A stretch of DNA of 64,000 bases from Azospirillum cavernae (lineage in GTDB: Bacteria > Pseudomonadota > Alphaproteobacteria > Azospirillales > Azospirillaceae): assembly GCF_003590795.1 (NCBI RefSeq), contig NZ_QYUL01000001.1, positions 885,001-949,000 of the forward strand, given 5' to 3'. Positions 18,920 through 29,958 of this stretch are shown one piece after another (position 1 is the first letter of the stretch; the number at the start of each line of letters is the position of its first letter). Made by a program: the position numbers and the translations under genes. The notes under the pieces are model-generated. The model was not told where the DNA came from and made no database searches. It saw only the letters and a program-made list of their open reading frames with translations.

Positions 18920-19693
18920 GTGAAAATCGCCACCTGGAACGTCAATTCCGCCAAGGCCCGCCTGCCGCTCATCACCGATTGGCTGCGTCTGACGTCGCCC
19001 GACGTCGTTCTCTTCCAGGAAATCAAATGCGAGACCGCCGTCTTTCCCGGCGCGGCCTTTGAGGAGCTTGGCTATCACGTCGCCGTGGTCGGCCAGAAGG
19101 CCTACAACGGCGTCGCCCTGCTGTCCAAGACGCCCGCCGAGGACATCCTGACCCGCCTGCCCGGCGAACCGGAGGATGAGCAAGCCCGCTACATCGAGGC
19201 GACGGTGGCGGGCATCCGCATCGCCTCGCTTTACCTGCCCAACGGCAACCCGATTCCGGGCGAAAAATTCGCCTACAAGCTGCGTTGGATGGATCGGCTT
19301 TACGCCCACGCCCGCGATCTGCTGGCCCGTGAGATTCCCTTTGTGTTGGGCGGCGACTACAACGTCATCCCGCAGGACCGCGACGTCTATTCCCCCGCTG
19401 ATTTCGCGGGCGACGCCCTGGCCCAGCCGGAGACGCGGGCGAAGTTCCGCGCCTTGCTCAATCTGGGTTTGACCGAAGCTTACCGGGCGCTGCACGACGA
19501 CGACCGCGCCTACAGCTTTTGGGATTATCAGGCGGGCTGTTGGCCGCGCGACAAGGGCTTGCGCATCGACCATTTCCTGCTGTCGCCGCAGGCCGCCGAC
19601 CGGCTGGCCGAATGCGTCATTGATCGAGGACCGCGCGGCGGCGAGAAGGCGTCCGACCACACCCCGGTCATTCTGGAGCTGCGGGACGTCTGA
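18920..19693 (+). CDS. xthA: Exodeoxyribonuclease III
   Basis: This 257-residue AP endonuclease/exonuclease of base-excision repair shows KIATWNVNSAKARL, the metal-binding Glu in LFQEIKCE, ASLYLPNGNP, GGDYNVIPQDRDVY, RIDHFLLS and the C-terminal SDHTPVILEL, all standard ExoIII catalytic motifs. It starts with GTG at 18920, 15 bases after erpA, so the two probably form a transcript. Length is normal for the family. Confidence 0.96.
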   Translation: MKIATWNVNSAKARLPLITDWLRLTSPDVVLFQEIKCETAVFPGAAFEELGYHVAVVGQKAYNGVALLSKTPAEDILTRLPGEPEDEQARYIEATVAGIRIASLYLPNGNPIPGEKFAYKLRWMDRLYAHARDLLAREIPFVLGGDYNVIPQDRDVYSPADFAGDALAQPETRAKFRALLNLGLTEAYRALHDDDRAYSFWDYQAGCWPRDKGLRIDHFLLSPQAADRLAECVIDRGPRGGEKASDHTPVILELRDV

Positions 19694-19805
19694 TCGTGTT
19701 TTGCCTGACAGTTGAGAAGTATTTTGTTAAAAGTTTCACGGTTAGTGTAGCCAATTCGGGATAGGCCATCCGCCGCCCGACAGACCCACGGAGGATCAGG
19801 GCGGG

Positions 19806-20378
19806 ATGGTGTGGGGGCGCAGCTACAGCCGCGAAGAGGTTCGTGAACTTCTGTCGGCCATCGAACGCCAAGCCATCGACGCCGCGCGTCTGGCCGAAAA
19901 GGCGCAGCGCGACATCGGCGACGACCGTTTCGCCTCCTTCCTCGACTTCCGCAAGAAGGTGGAGGAGATCCGCGCGCTGTTCGCCCTGACTGAGGATCGT
20001 TTGCAGGGCGTGGACGACGGCAAACTGTCCGACCTGCGCAACGAGTTCGAGCGCATGGATCTGCTGCTGATGGGCATGTTGGCGAAAGCGACGCGCAGCT
20101 ATTTCGCCACCATGCGCGACGATCAGGTTCTCCCCATCGGCGCCCGCGAATTGTTCGAGCCGGAATTGAAGGCCATCGACCAGACCCGGCAACGCCTGTC
20201 CCATCCCCGTTACGAAGGCCGCGTGTCCCCTGACGTTCTGGAGGATCTGGAGGCGACCGCCGTGATGATCCGCAAAACCATCACCCGCGCGCCCAGCCTG
20301 CCCGACTTCTCCGACAGCCCTTCGGCGCCGCGCGCGGTCAAACGGTTGCGCACTTTGGGCCGCCCAATCCGCAACTGA
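19806..20378 (+). CDS. Hypothetical helical protein
   Basis: This 190-residue, strongly charged, mostly helical protein has no membrane segment or signal peptide. The middle (about residues 15-120) is rich in heptad-like Leu/Ala spacing (EEIRALFALTEDRLQGVDDGKL) and may form a helical bundle or coiled coil. The tail is basic and Pro-rich. GGAGG lies 11 bases before the ATG. I do not recognise the family. It stands alone between xthA and tRNA-Ser. Confidence 0.7.
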   Translation: MVWGRSYSREEVRELLSAIERQAIDAARLAEKAQRDIGDDRFASFLDFRKKVEEIRALFALTEDRLQGVDDGKLSDLRNEFERMDLLLMGMLAKATRSYFATMRDDQVLPIGARELFEPELKAIDQTRQRLSHPRYEGRVSPDVLEDLEATAVMIRKTITRAPSLPDFSDSPSAPRAVKRLRTLGRPIRN

Positions 20379-20412
20379 GAATGCCGAAACGCGACGACGA
20401 CGCGCGCAACGC

Positions 20413-20441
20413 TTGACCGCCGTCGTCACTTTCGTTAATCC
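20413..20441 (+). promoter_or_regulatory. Candidate sigma-70 promoter for tRNA-Ser
   Basis: A TTGACC -35 (20413-20418) and a TAATCC -10 (20436-20441) are separated by 17 bases. They end 27 bases before the tRNA. Confidence 0.45.
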
Positions 20442-20468
20442 GGTCTTCCACGCAGTTCAACGCGCGCT

Positions 20469-20558
20469 GGATGGGTGGCCGAGTGGTTTAAGGCAGCGGT
20501 CTTGAAAACCGCCGTAGGTGTGAGCCTACCGTGGGTTCGAATCCCACCCCATCCGCCA
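20469..20558 (+). tRNA. tRNA-Ser (anticodon UGA)
   Basis: The 7-bp acceptor stem GGATGGG/CCCATCC, a D arm with GGTTTAAGGC, the anticodon loop CTTGAAA with anticodon TGA, the long variable arm (GTAGGTG..) expected of class II tRNA-Ser, and the T arm GTGGGTTCGAATCCCAC are all present. Discriminator G and an encoded CCA end the gene. Confidence 0.97.
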
Positions 20559-20591
20559 AATCAAAGTATCAAATTGTTAAAAATACAAATT

Positions 20592-20613
20592 AATCAGCCG
20601 GATGCTGATTTTT
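20592..20613 (+). terminator. Rho-independent terminator after tRNA-Ser
   Basis: A 7-bp stem (AATCAGC / GCTGATT) with loop CGGAT runs into five T. It is 34 bases past the tRNA, in a locally AT-rich stretch. Confidence 0.75.
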
Positions 20614-20646
20614 ACTCACAATTCAGCCCACAAACAGGCGTTGAAC

Positions 20647-20656
20647 TGTGAGGGAT
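20647..20656. repeat. Left 10-bp target-site duplication of the insertion sequence
   Basis: TGTGAGGGAT directly abuts the left inverted end and is repeated exactly at 21896-21905. Confidence 0.93.
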
Positions 20657-20681
20657 CAGGGGAATCGCTTCAGGTTAACGG
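20657..20681 (+). repeat. Left inverted repeat of the IS
   Basis: 25 bp starting CAGGGGAATCGC. It matches the reverse complement of 21871-21895 at 24 of 25 positions. Confidence 0.93.
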
Positions 20682-21803
20682 TCCGGCTAGTCGGATTAGT
20701 GTTTCGAGATAATCCGGGTCGAGGTTTGCGCGTTTTCGTCGGACCTTGAGGCTGTGCTTGTAGGTCGTCTTTCGGATGAGGTTGATGGCCATATGCCGAA
20801 CGATGGCCATGTTTTGGGGACCGTTTCCTGATCTGAGGCGAGCGAGATCGTCGTGAAAGACGACATCGAGCACCCAATGGAGACCGTTTTCGATGCCCCA
20901 ATGGGCGCGGACGGCGCGGGCGAAGGTCTGGGCATCCAAGGTGGTGGAGCACAGGTAGTAGCGGCGGTCTCGCTGGGTCCGACCGTCGCGTTCCACGATG
21001 GTTTCGATCATGCCGATCATGGCGAGACCGGGAAATCGGGGTTCGTCGGGGTAGCGCCGGTCGGAGAAGAGCCAGCCGACGTCATGGCAGACGGTGTGGC
21101 GGCGGAGTTCCAGGCGGCCATGGTCGTTGTCGATGGTCTCCAGCGTATCCGCGATCATCTCGGCTGGCGGATCGGCGAAGAAACGCTCGACATCGGCGTG
21201 AGTGGTCGGCCGATTGCCCTTGAGCGCCAAAAGATAGTCCGCACCCTTGGCGCGGATGGTTTCGGCGATGGCGGTTTGGGCGCCCATGGCGTCGATGGTA
21301 ACCAAGGCGCCCGCGAGTTCCAGGCGTTCCAGCAAGAGCGGGATGGCGGTGATCTCGTTGGACTTGGCTTCGGTCGCCTCCTGGCCCAGGACCAAGCGCT
21401 GGCGCGCGGCCCAGGCCGAAACCAGATGCAACGGCGCCCGCCCTTTGGCCCGGTCATGACTGCGCCGCGAGGTCTTGCCATCGATGGCGATGACGTCGGG
21501 CGCCTCCTCGCACAGCTGCGCCACCCAGTTGGTGAAGCAGTCCTTGAACAGATCGGGAGACAAGGCGTTGATCACATCGTTCAACGTGTCGTGGGCGGGA
21601 AGACCGCGTTCGTAGGGCAGAAACCGCCGCAGAAACTCAAGCCGCAGGTCGCCCCACAGCCGGATCTCCACAAAATCTTCCATGCCGCTCAAGGTCGCGC
21701 ACAAAACCAGCAGCAGGATTTCCGGCAGGGGATACACCACCCGCCACGACTGGCGGGGATCCTTCAACGCCGAAAAGTGATCCAACATCGAACGCGACGC
21801 CAT
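20670..21803 (-). CDS. ISAs1-family transposase
   Basis: This 377-residue DDE transposase has an N-terminal domain DHFSALKDPRQSWRVVYPL and LLVLCATLSGMEDF typical of the family, the first catalytic Asp in VIAIDGKTSRRS, the second in VTIDAMGAQ, and the Glu in HWGIENGLHWVLDVVFHDD (YREK-like region). It is not truncated or frameshifted. The stop lies only 13 bases inside the left end of the element, and the frame overlaps the left inverted repeat. Confidence 0.95.
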   Translation of the reverse strand: MASRSMLDHFSALKDPRQSWRVVYPLPEILLLVLCATLSGMEDFVEIRLWGDLRLEFLRRFLPYERGLPAHDTLNDVINALSPDLFKDCFTNWVAQLCEEAPDVIAIDGKTSRRSHDRAKGRAPLHLVSAWAARQRLVLGQEATEAKSNEITAIPLLLERLELAGALVTIDAMGAQTAIAETIRAKGADYLLALKGNRPTTHADVERFFADPPAEMIADTLETIDNDHGRLELRRHTVCHDVGWLFSDRRYPDEPRFPGLAMIGMIETIVERDGRTQRDRRYYLCSTTLDAQTFARAVRAHWGIENGLHWVLDVVFHDDLARLRSGNGPQNMAIVRHMAINLIRKTTYKHSLKVRRKRANLDPDYLETLIRLAGPLT

Positions 21804-21870
21804 GGTCGGCTCCCAAAGCCAAGGAGCCTTTCAGGAATCACAGAACCACACCTCTTGGAAAGGAGGACCG

Positions 21871-21895
21871 CCGTTAACCTGAAGCGATTGCCCTG
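21871..21895 (-). repeat. Right inverted repeat of the IS
   Basis: Reads CAGGGCAATCGC on minus. One mismatch to the left end. Confidence 0.93.
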
Positions 21896-21905
21896 TGTGA
21901 GGGAT
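21896..21905. repeat. Right 10-bp target-site duplication
   Basis: TGTGAGGGAT, identical to 20647-20656. Confidence 0.93.
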
Positions 21906-22095
21906 GAAGGGCGATTTCCAGCGCCCCTCGCCTTCCGTATGTTCCCGTAGACTCACGAACGATGCGGACCGTGTCAACCAGCACCTGAACGCTCGTGTCG
22001 TGCCAATTGACCAGCGTGCTTATGATTTTATTGATGGCCGCCTGTGTTCGCGGTCAGCGCCGTTTCAATCCGGACGCCGCTGAAACACACACTCT

Positions 22096-22137
22096 ATCCA
22101 TGGGAAACAGACCAAAATCCATGGGAAACAGACCAAA
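22096..22137. repeat. Perfect 21-bp tandem repeat, two copies
   Basis: The unit ATCCATGGGAAACAGACCAAA occupies 22096-22116 and 22117-22137 without mismatch. Confidence 0.9.
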
Positions 22138-22149
22138 GCGGAAACCGGA

Positions 22150-22289
22150 ATGGCCCGCGACAAGCCCATCCTTGACGGAGTCCGCTATGCCAAGACACTG
22201 ATCGAGCAGCGAGCAAATCGCTTTTGGGCACCGCAACCCTCAAGCGCATGATCGATCAGGACCGTCAGAACTCCGTCCGTGCCGCCTGA
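22150..22289 (+). pseudogene. Possible remnant of a broken reading frame
   Basis: An ATG at 22150 opens MARDKPILDGVRYAKTLIEQ, which looks protein-like but meets a stop at 22251. A second frame starting near 22227 reads GTATLKRMIDQDRQNSVRAA and ends in TGA at 22289. A single-base change in the TTTT at 22222-22225 would join them. The sequence looks like the C-terminus of a real protein, but I cannot name the family. Confidence 0.3.
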
Positions 22290-22357
22290 ATCAGCAAAAG
22301 GGACCATACGTCCAGACGGATCACCCCGCATCAACTCCGTTTTGCATTGCCTGCCCC

Positions 22358-23758
22358 TCACTCGATGAACAGTTTGCCCTTTTCGCTGCCATGGACGCCC
22401 AGCGACTTCAGCTTGCGGTGCAGGGCCGAGCGTTCCATGCCGACGAAGGACGCGGTGCGCGAGATGTTGCCGCCAAAGCGCGTGACCTGGGCCAGCAAAT
22501 ACTCCCGCTCGAACACCTCGCGGGCTTCACGCAGGGGCAGGCCCATGATTTCGCCGCCCTTGTCCCATTTCAGCACGGTCGGGGTGATGGCGCCGATTTC
22601 CGGCGGCAGGGTGTCGGCGCGAATCGGCTCCTTCACGTCGCCCTGCGCCATAATCAGCAGCCAATCGACGACGTTGCGCAGTTGGCGGACGTTGCCCGGC
22701 CAGTCATAGGCCTGAAGCGCCGCCATCGCGTCCTCGCCGAACTCGCGCACCGGCAGGCCGGAGCCTTCGGCGGAGCGCTGCATGAAGTGGCGGGCCAGAT
22801 GCGGGATGTCTTCGCGCCGTTCGGTCAGCGACGGCACGCGGATCGGAACCACCGACAGACGGTAGAACAGATCCTGGCGAAATCGCCCCTGGTCGATCTC
22901 CGCCTGAAGATCGCGGTTGGAGGTGGCGATCACCCGGACGTCCACCTCGACCCGCTGGCCGCCGCCGACTCGCTCGAACACCTGCTCTTGCAGGGCGCGC
23001 ACGATCTTGCCCTGGGTTTCCAGCGGCATGTCGGCCACCTCGTCCAACAGCAGCGTGCCGCCATGGGCCTGCTCGAAGGTGCCGATCTTGCGGCCATGGC
23101 CGTCCACCCCGGCTTCGGTGCCGAACAGCTCCATCTCCAGCCGTTCCGGGCGCATGGTCGCGCAATTCAGCCCGACGAAGGGGCCGTCGTTGCGACGCGA
23201 GCGGGCGTGGATCAGCCGAGCGACCACCTCCTTGCCCGACCCGGCGGGGCCGGTGATCAGCACGCGGCTGCCCGTCGGCGCCACTTTTTCGATGCTCTGG
23301 CGCATCTGGTTGACGGCGGAGGAGCGGCCGATCAGCTCGACGTCGCCTCCAGCCCGCAGCTTCAGCTCTTGGTTTTCCCGCTTCAGCCGCGACGCTTCGA
23401 CCGCGCGTTCGACCATCAGCAGCAAGCGGTCGGCCTTGAAGGGCTTTTCGATGAAGTCGTAGGCGCCGATCTTGATCGCCTGGACGGCGGTTTCGATGTT
23501 GCCATGACCGGAAATCATGATGACGGGCAAATTCGCGTGGTCGCGCATCAACTGCTCAAGAATTTGCAAACCGTCCAGTCGGCTGCCCTGGAGCCAGATG
23601 TCGAGCACCACCAGACTGGGCCGTCGCGCCGACACCTGGGCAAAGGCTTGATCGGCGTCGGCGGCCTCGCGCGTCTTGATGCCTTCGTCGTTCAGGATGC
23701 CGGCGATCAGCATCCGAATGTCGGCCTCGTCATCGACGATCAGAATGTCATGCGCCAT
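22358..23758 (-). CDS. ntrX: Response regulator NtrX
   Basis: This 466-residue sigma-54-type regulator is paired with NtrY. The receiver domain (1-120) has IVDDEAD, the phospho-acceptor Asp in VVLDIWL and Lys in FIEKPFK. The AAA+ domain (about 140-370) has a Walker A-like GPAGSGKE. The GAFTGA loop is replaced ([16 protein letters not shown]), as in alphaproteobacterial NtrX, so it may not act through sigma-54. A Fis-type helix-turn-helix ([20 protein letters not shown]) ends the protein. It overlaps ntrY by 11 bases. The trkA/hfq genes that often follow ntrX in this group are absent here. Confidence 0.96.
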   Translation of the reverse strand: MAHDILIVDDEADIRMLIAGILNDEGIKTREAADADQAFAQVSARRPSLVVLDIWLQGSRLDGLQILEQLMRDHANLPVIMISGHGNIETAVQAIKIGAYDFIEKPFKADRLLLMVERAVEASRLKRENQELKLRAGGDVELIGRSSAVNQMRQSIEKVAPTGSRVLITGPAGSGKEVVARLIHARSRRNDGPFVGLNCATMRPERLEMELFGTEAGVDGHGRKIGTFEQAHGGTLLLDEVADMPLETQGKIVRALQEQVFERVGGGQRVEVDVRVIATSNRDLQAEIDQGRFRQDLFYRLSVVPIRVPSLTERREDIPHLARHFMQRSAEGSGLPVREFGEDAMAALQAYDWPGNVRQLRNVVDWLLIMAQGDVKEPIRADTLPPEIGAITPTVLKWDKGGEIMGLPLREAREVFEREYLLAQVTRFGGNISRTASFVGMERSALHRKLKSLGVHGSEKGKLFIE

Positions 23759-26054
23759 GGGCCGCGTGCCTCATCTCTCCGCCGGTCTCCGCCGGCCTGT
23801 CGTCGCGCCCGGCGGCGTTCGCCACGGTCGCAACAGGGTGCGGAATCACCAAAGCCACGCGTGCGCCGGGGCCGCTCTCGCGGTCGCTCAGCGTCAACGC
23901 GCCGCCATGGTCTTCCATGATCTTCTTGACGATGGCCAGCCCAAGGCCGGTGCCTTTGGCCCGCGTCGTCACATAGGGTTCGGTCAGCCGGTCGCGCTGC
24001 TCGTCGGTCGGCAGACCCCTGCCGTTGTCCTCGATGGTCAGCGTGACCTTTTCGTCGTCGCTCGCCACCGTGATCGACACCTCGCCGCCCGGCAGGGGCG
24101 CGCCATCGGCGGAGAGCGCGCGGCCTTCGATGGCGTCGGCGGCGTTCTGCAACAGGTTGGTCAGCGCCTGGGAAATCTGGCGGCTGTCGCAGGCCACCGT
24201 CAGCGGCCCCGGCGGCAAACGGGTGTCAAAGCGGATGCTGCCGCTGTGCGCGCTGGATTGCAGGAACACCGCCTGCCGAACCAGATCGTTGATGTTGCAG
24301 GGCTTCATCACCGGCTGCGGCATCCGCGCGAAGGCGGAAAATTCATCCACCATGCGCCGGATGTCGTCCACCTGCCGGACGATGGTGTCCGTGCACATGG
24401 TGAACACCTCGGTGTCGCTGGTGATTTCCTTCAGATATTTGCGGCGCAGACGCTCGGCGGACAGTTGAATCGGCGTCAGCGGATTCTTGATCTCGTGCGC
24501 GATGCGCCGCGCCACGTCAGCCCAGGCCGCCTTGCGTTGGGCCGACACCAGTTCGGTGATGTCGTCGAAGGTCACGACATAGCCGCGCACCTCGCCGCCA
24601 CGCCCTTCCGCCGCGATGCGGACCAGCAGGGTGAGGGTGGCGGAACCGGGGCGGCGCAACTGGATCTGGTCCTGCACCACGCGGCCCGGTCGTTTGGGCG
24701 CGTTTTCCAGCAGATCGGCCATGTCCGGCGACAGATCGACCAGAGCGACGCCCATCAGCGTTTCGGGATCCTCGACACCCAACAGGCGCGCCGCCGACAG
24801 GTTCGGCAGATTGATCCGTCCGGCCCCGTCCAACCCCAGCACGCCCGCCGACACGCCCGCCAGCACGGTTTCGGTGAAGCGCCGCCGCTCGTCCAACAAG
24901 CGGTTGGTGGAGAGCAGCTCGCGCCGCTGCCCCTCGATCTCGGTGGTCATGCGGTTGAAGGCGCGGGACAGCAGGACGAAATCATCCTCGCCCGGCGGTT
25001 CCGTCACCCGAACGGTCAAATCACCGGCGCGCACCCGCTCCGCCGCGCCAATCAGGGCGCTGATCGGGCGGGCCAGCCGCGTGGCGAAGTTCAACCCGGC
25101 CCACACCGCCGCCAGCAGCAGCAGCAGCGCCACCACCAGGAAAATCAGAGTGAAGGTGATTTGCAGGCTGCCGCGCTGGTTTTCCAGATCGGCGTATTCC
25201 TTCACCGCCCCTTGCGCGGCGGCCATGTGGGAGAGCACGCGCGGCTCGACCATCCGACCGACATAGAGGAAACTGTCGGACACCCGGTCCAACCCGATGA
25301 GCGCCCGCACGCGGTCGTCGTTTTCGCTGACGATCAACACCACCTCGCCACGCCGGGCGATCTGGAGCTTTTCCTCCGGGATCGGGTCGAATTCCAACGT
25401 GAAGGTGTAGCCGGAGCGGGCGATGATGGCGCCGGTGGTGCCGTTGAAGACGATGGCCTCCGACAGCGCGCGCAGCATGGATTGGGTGGCGACGATCTGC
25501 TCAAACCGCTGCGGATCGCTCGACAGGCGCGCTTCCTGCGACAGGTCGTTCGCCATCGCCAGCGCGTCGGCGCGGATGTTTTGCTGGTGTTCGTGCAGAT
25601 AGGCGCTGGCGACGACCAGCGACTCGTTGACCGCCGTGCGCACCCGGTCGCTGAACCAGCTTTGCACCCCGACGTAGAAAAAGATGGTGGAAAACACCGC
25701 CATGATGATGGCGGGAGCCACCGCCAGCAGGCTGAAGACCAGAACCAAACGCGTGTGCAGCCGCGACCCGGCCAAGCCGCGCCGACGCCCCATCCAGATG
25801 CCGACGATCCGGCGCGAAATCAGCACGCCCAAGGTGAGCAGCAGGGCCAGATCCAGCGTCAGCAGCAGGGTGACGGTGCGCGGGTTGGATTGGCCGAAGG
25901 GGGCGCTTTCCGTCATCGCCGCGTAGGTGGCGAAGCCCGCCGCCAAAGCCGCCAGCGACAAGGCGAAGGCCAGCCGCTTGGTCAGCCCCATGCGCGCCGA
26001 CCAGCGGAGAAAGCGTTGCCACACTGGGGATGGGTTTTCAGACGTCGTTGGCAT
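23748..26054 (-). CDS. ntrY: Sensor histidine kinase NtrY
   Basis: This 768-residue membrane kinase has hydrophobic segments near residues 25-45, 60-80, 95-120 and about 290-312, with a periplasmic/extracytoplasmic part between. HAMP, PAS, HisKA ([20 protein letters not shown], His phospho-acceptor) and HATPase ([22 protein letters not shown]) domains follow. NtrY/NtrX responds to nitrogen and, in some alphaproteobacteria, redox/respiration. The 169 bases between ntrC and ntrY may hold a separate promoter. Confidence 0.96.
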   Translation of the reverse strand: MPTTSENPSPVWQRFLRWSARMGLTKRLAFALSLAALAAGFATYAAMTESAPFGQSNPRTVTLLLTLDLALLLTLGVLISRRIVGIWMGRRRGLAGSRLHTRLVLVFSLLAVAPAIIMAVFSTIFFYVGVQSWFSDRVRTAVNESLVVASAYLHEHQQNIRADALAMANDLSQEARLSSDPQRFEQIVATQSMLRALSEAIVFNGTTGAIIARSGYTFTLEFDPIPEEKLQIARRGEVVLIVSENDDRVRALIGLDRVSDSFLYVGRMVEPRVLSHMAAAQGAVKEYADLENQRGSLQITFTLIFLVVALLLLLAAVWAGLNFATRLARPISALIGAAERVRAGDLTVRVTEPPGEDDFVLLSRAFNRMTTEIEGQRRELLSTNRLLDERRRFTETVLAGVSAGVLGLDGAGRINLPNLSAARLLGVEDPETLMGVALVDLSPDMADLLENAPKRPGRVVQDQIQLRRPGSATLTLLVRIAAEGRGGEVRGYVVTFDDITELVSAQRKAAWADVARRIAHEIKNPLTPIQLSAERLRRKYLKEITSDTEVFTMCTDTIVRQVDDIRRMVDEFSAFARMPQPVMKPCNINDLVRQAVFLQSSAHSGSIRFDTRLPPGPLTVACDSRQISQALTNLLQNAADAIEGRALSADGAPLPGGEVSITVASDDEKVTLTIEDNGRGLPTDEQRDRLTEPYVTTRAKGTGLGLAIVKKIMEDHGGALTLSDRESGPGARVALVIPHPVATVANAAGRDDRPAETGGEMRHAAHGA

Positions 26055-26223
26055 GATCCGGCGCTAATCTGTTGCCGGAAAGATACACCTCTGTTGCCGC
26101 ATTGCCAAGCGACAACAACACGACTTTTCACGAGAGGCTTTGGCCTTCCATCCCCGGCGGCGGTGACGTCAGCGCCAAAGCCTGTCGCAAAAAAGTCACA
26201 AGATGCGCGGTGTGAAGTCGTCC

Positions 26224-27668
<1,445 letters not shown>

Positions 27669-27669
<1 letters not shown>

Positions 27670-28853
27670 CAACGACCCCCTCGACCGCCCCGGACCAGCG
27701 AGACATTGTGGGAAATCTGCGAATCATCATACATGGGCAACGACACCTTGAAGACGGTACGGCGCGGCTGGCTGTCGAACTCGATGGTTCCGCCGTGATC
27801 GCCGATGAGTTTCGCCACCAATGCAAGACCAAGGCCAGTTCCGTTCACTTTGCTGGTCACGAACGGATCGAACAGGTTGGACCGCAAGTCTTCGGGAATG
27901 CCGTCGCCATTATCCTGGACGGAAACCAGCAACGGCAGATGCAGCCGGGTGTCGCCGCCGGGAAGCGCCATGCGCACCCCCTGCTGATAGGATGTGCTGA
28001 GCGTGATCTCGCCGCCTGATTCTGGGGCAGCTTCTGCCGCATTTTTAATCAGATTCAGGAAAACCTGCACAAGTTGGTCGCGATTTCCGTAAACAGCGGG
28101 CAAAGATGGGTCATACCGCTCAACAAAGCGTATTTTTCGGGCAAAGCCGCTCTGGGCGACGTTGCGGACATGCTCCAGCACCGTGTGGATGTTGACGTCG
28201 GCCCGCTCCAACGGGCGCTCGTCGGAAAACACCTCCATCCGGTTGACCAGGGCGACGATGCGGTCCGCCTCGTCGCAGATCAGCCGGGTCAGCACGCGGT
28301 CCTGCTCGTCCGCGTTCTCCTCCAAAAGCTGGGCCGCGCCCCGGATGCCCGACAGCGGGTTTTTCACCTCATGCGCCAGCATCGACGCCATGGCGGTGAC
28401 GGAGCGGGCGGCGTGGCGATGGGTCAATGAATTGTCGATTTTGCGGGCGATGGACCGCTCATGCACCGTCAGCAGCACATGGTCGGGCGGATCGCCCATG
28501 CTGGCCACCTGGACCGTCACATGATGCGGGCCGATGCGCGGAGTGTCGATGATGACACCCTCTTGCGAGACGCGGCGGTTGCCCCGCCGCACCTGCTCGA
28601 TCAACCCCACCACCGGGCTGTCGGCGGGCAGAAGCTCCGCCAGCGGCATGCCATCCATCGAACTGAAGGACAGGTCGAAAAACTCCTGCGCCTCCAGATT
28701 GACGAAGCGGATCTCGTTGGCGGCGTCCACGACCAGAACCGGATCGGGCAGCGTGTTCAGCACCACGGAGGCGTCGATGCGGGGGGCGCGCGGGTTTCCG
28801 GCGCGAGTCCGGTTGCGGCTGCGCGTCGGTGCGCCAGTCGGCACAGGATCCAT
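27669..28853 (-). CDS. ntrB: Nitrogen sensor kinase NtrB
   Basis: This 394-residue soluble histidine kinase/phosphatase has a PAS domain ([20 protein letters not shown]), HisKA with [19 protein letters not shown] and HATPase with [17 protein letters not shown] and [13 protein letters not shown]. It phosphorylates NtrC under control of PII. There is no membrane segment, as expected. The first 25 residues are a basic variable lead. The start overlaps the dusB stop by one base (TGATG). Confidence 0.97.
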
Positions 28854-29839
28854 CAGGCGGCCATCCTTTCGATTGCCGGAACGAAAAAATCACGGATGCA
28901 CTGGCGCACCGCGTCGGGGTCGCCCAAACGGTTGACCTCCTGCCGGAACTCGTTGGAGCCGCGCACGCCGGTGGAATACCAAGCCACATGCTTGCGGGCG
29001 ACGCGGACGCCGCCATCGATCCCGTAATGGCTGAGCATGGCGTCGAAATGCTCCAACAGCGTCTCCATCCGCTCCAACAGGGATGGATCGGGCAGACGGA
29101 CGCCGTCTTGCAAATGCCGCATCGCCTGCGCGGGGAACCAGGGGCGGCCATAGGCGCCGCGCCCAATCATGATTCCGTCAGCCCCGGATTCGGCCAGCGC
29201 CCGGTCCACATCCTCCAGCGTCGTGATGTCGCCGTTGACGATGACCGGGATCGACACGGCGTCTTTCACCTGACGGACGAAGGTCCAGTCGGCGGAGCCG
29301 GTGTAGAACTGGTTGCGGGAGCGGCCATGGACCGTCACCATTTTGATGCCCGCGTTCTCGGCGATGCGGGCCAGCGACGGGGCGTTGCGGTTGCTCTCGT
29401 CCCAGCCGGTGCGCATCTTCAAGGTGACGGGGATTTTCACCGCCTTGACCGTCGCCTCCAGGATGCGGGCGGCGTGCCGCTCGTCGCGCATCAGGGACGA
29501 TCCGGCGTTGCCGTTCACCACTTTTTTAACCGGACAGCCGAAATTCAGGTCGATCAGCGCCGCGCCGCGATCCTCGTTCAGCTTGGCCGCCTCGGCCATC
29601 ACCTCCGGCTCGCAGCCCGCCAGTTGGACCGCCATCGGAAATTCTTCCGGTTCGGTCTGCACCATGCGCAGGGTTTCGCGGTTCTCGCGGATCATCGCCT
29701 GGCTGGCGACCATCTCCGACACGACGAGGCCGCAGCCCGCGCGTTTGACCAGACGCCGAAACGGCAGGTCGGTCACGCCCGACATGGGCGCCAGGATGAC
29801 GGGTCCGGCGAGCGTGAGAGGGCCGATTTGAAGGGTCAT
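28853..29839 (-). CDS. dusB: tRNA-dihydrouridine synthase DusB (NifR3)
   Basis: This 328-residue flavoenzyme reduces uridines in tRNA. Diagnostic parts are [15 protein letters not shown], the catalytic Cys in [31 protein letters not shown] and [12 protein letters not shown]. The ATG at 29839 is used, with AGGTG upstream; a GTG at 29845 is in frame. Head of the dusB-ntrB-ntrC-ntrY-ntrX cluster, the nifR3-ntr order known from Rhodobacter and Azospirillum. Confidence 0.97.
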   Translation of the reverse strand: MTLQIGPLTLAGPVILAPMSGVTDLPFRRLVKRAGCGLVVSEMVASQAMIRENRETLRMVQTEPEEFPMAVQLAGCEPEVMAEAAKLNEDRGAALIDLNFGCPVKKVVNGNAGSSLMRDERHAARILEATVKAVKIPVTLKMRTGWDESNRNAPSLARIAENAGIKMVTVHGRSRNQFYTGSADWTFVRQVKDAVSIPVIVNGDITTLEDVDRALAESGADGIMIGRGAYGRPWFPAQAMRHLQDGVRLPDPSLLERMETLLEHFDAMLSHYGIDGGVRVARKHVAWYSTGVRGSNEFRQEVNRLGDPDAVRQCIRDFFVPAIERMAA

Positions 29840-29958
29840 TCGCACCTGCCCGCTTGTTGGGCAAAACAGAAATATGCCGAGGAATTAGGCAACGTAGCAC
29901 GCAAACGCGCCATTGTGCAAGCGCGAAGCCCGATTCGCGCCGGAGATTGCCGCAAACG

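Larger units (their letters stand above)
20657..21895. mobile_element. Complete ISAs1-family insertion sequence (1239 bp)
   Basis: The element is bounded by 25-bp inverted repeats (20657-20681 and 21871-21895) that differ at one position and start CAGGG. It carries a single full-length transposase on minus and is flanked by a perfect 10-bp duplication, TGTGAGGGAT. Intact ends, gene and target duplication indicate a recent, probably still active insertion. It landed in the non-coding stretch just after the tRNA-Ser terminator. Confidence 0.95.
21906..22357. other. 452-bp decayed stretch between IS and ntrX
   Basis: No intact gene. It holds a 21-bp tandem repeat (22096-22137) and a frame broken near 22222 (22150-22289). 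Composition is less GC-biased than the neighbouring genes, as expected for a degraded insertion. Confidence 0.6.

Noticed and set aside
20469-20656. tRNA-Ser as a phage or island attachment site
   Set aside because: No integrase and no second copy of the tRNA 3' end were seen. The only mobile element here is an IS with its own target duplication.
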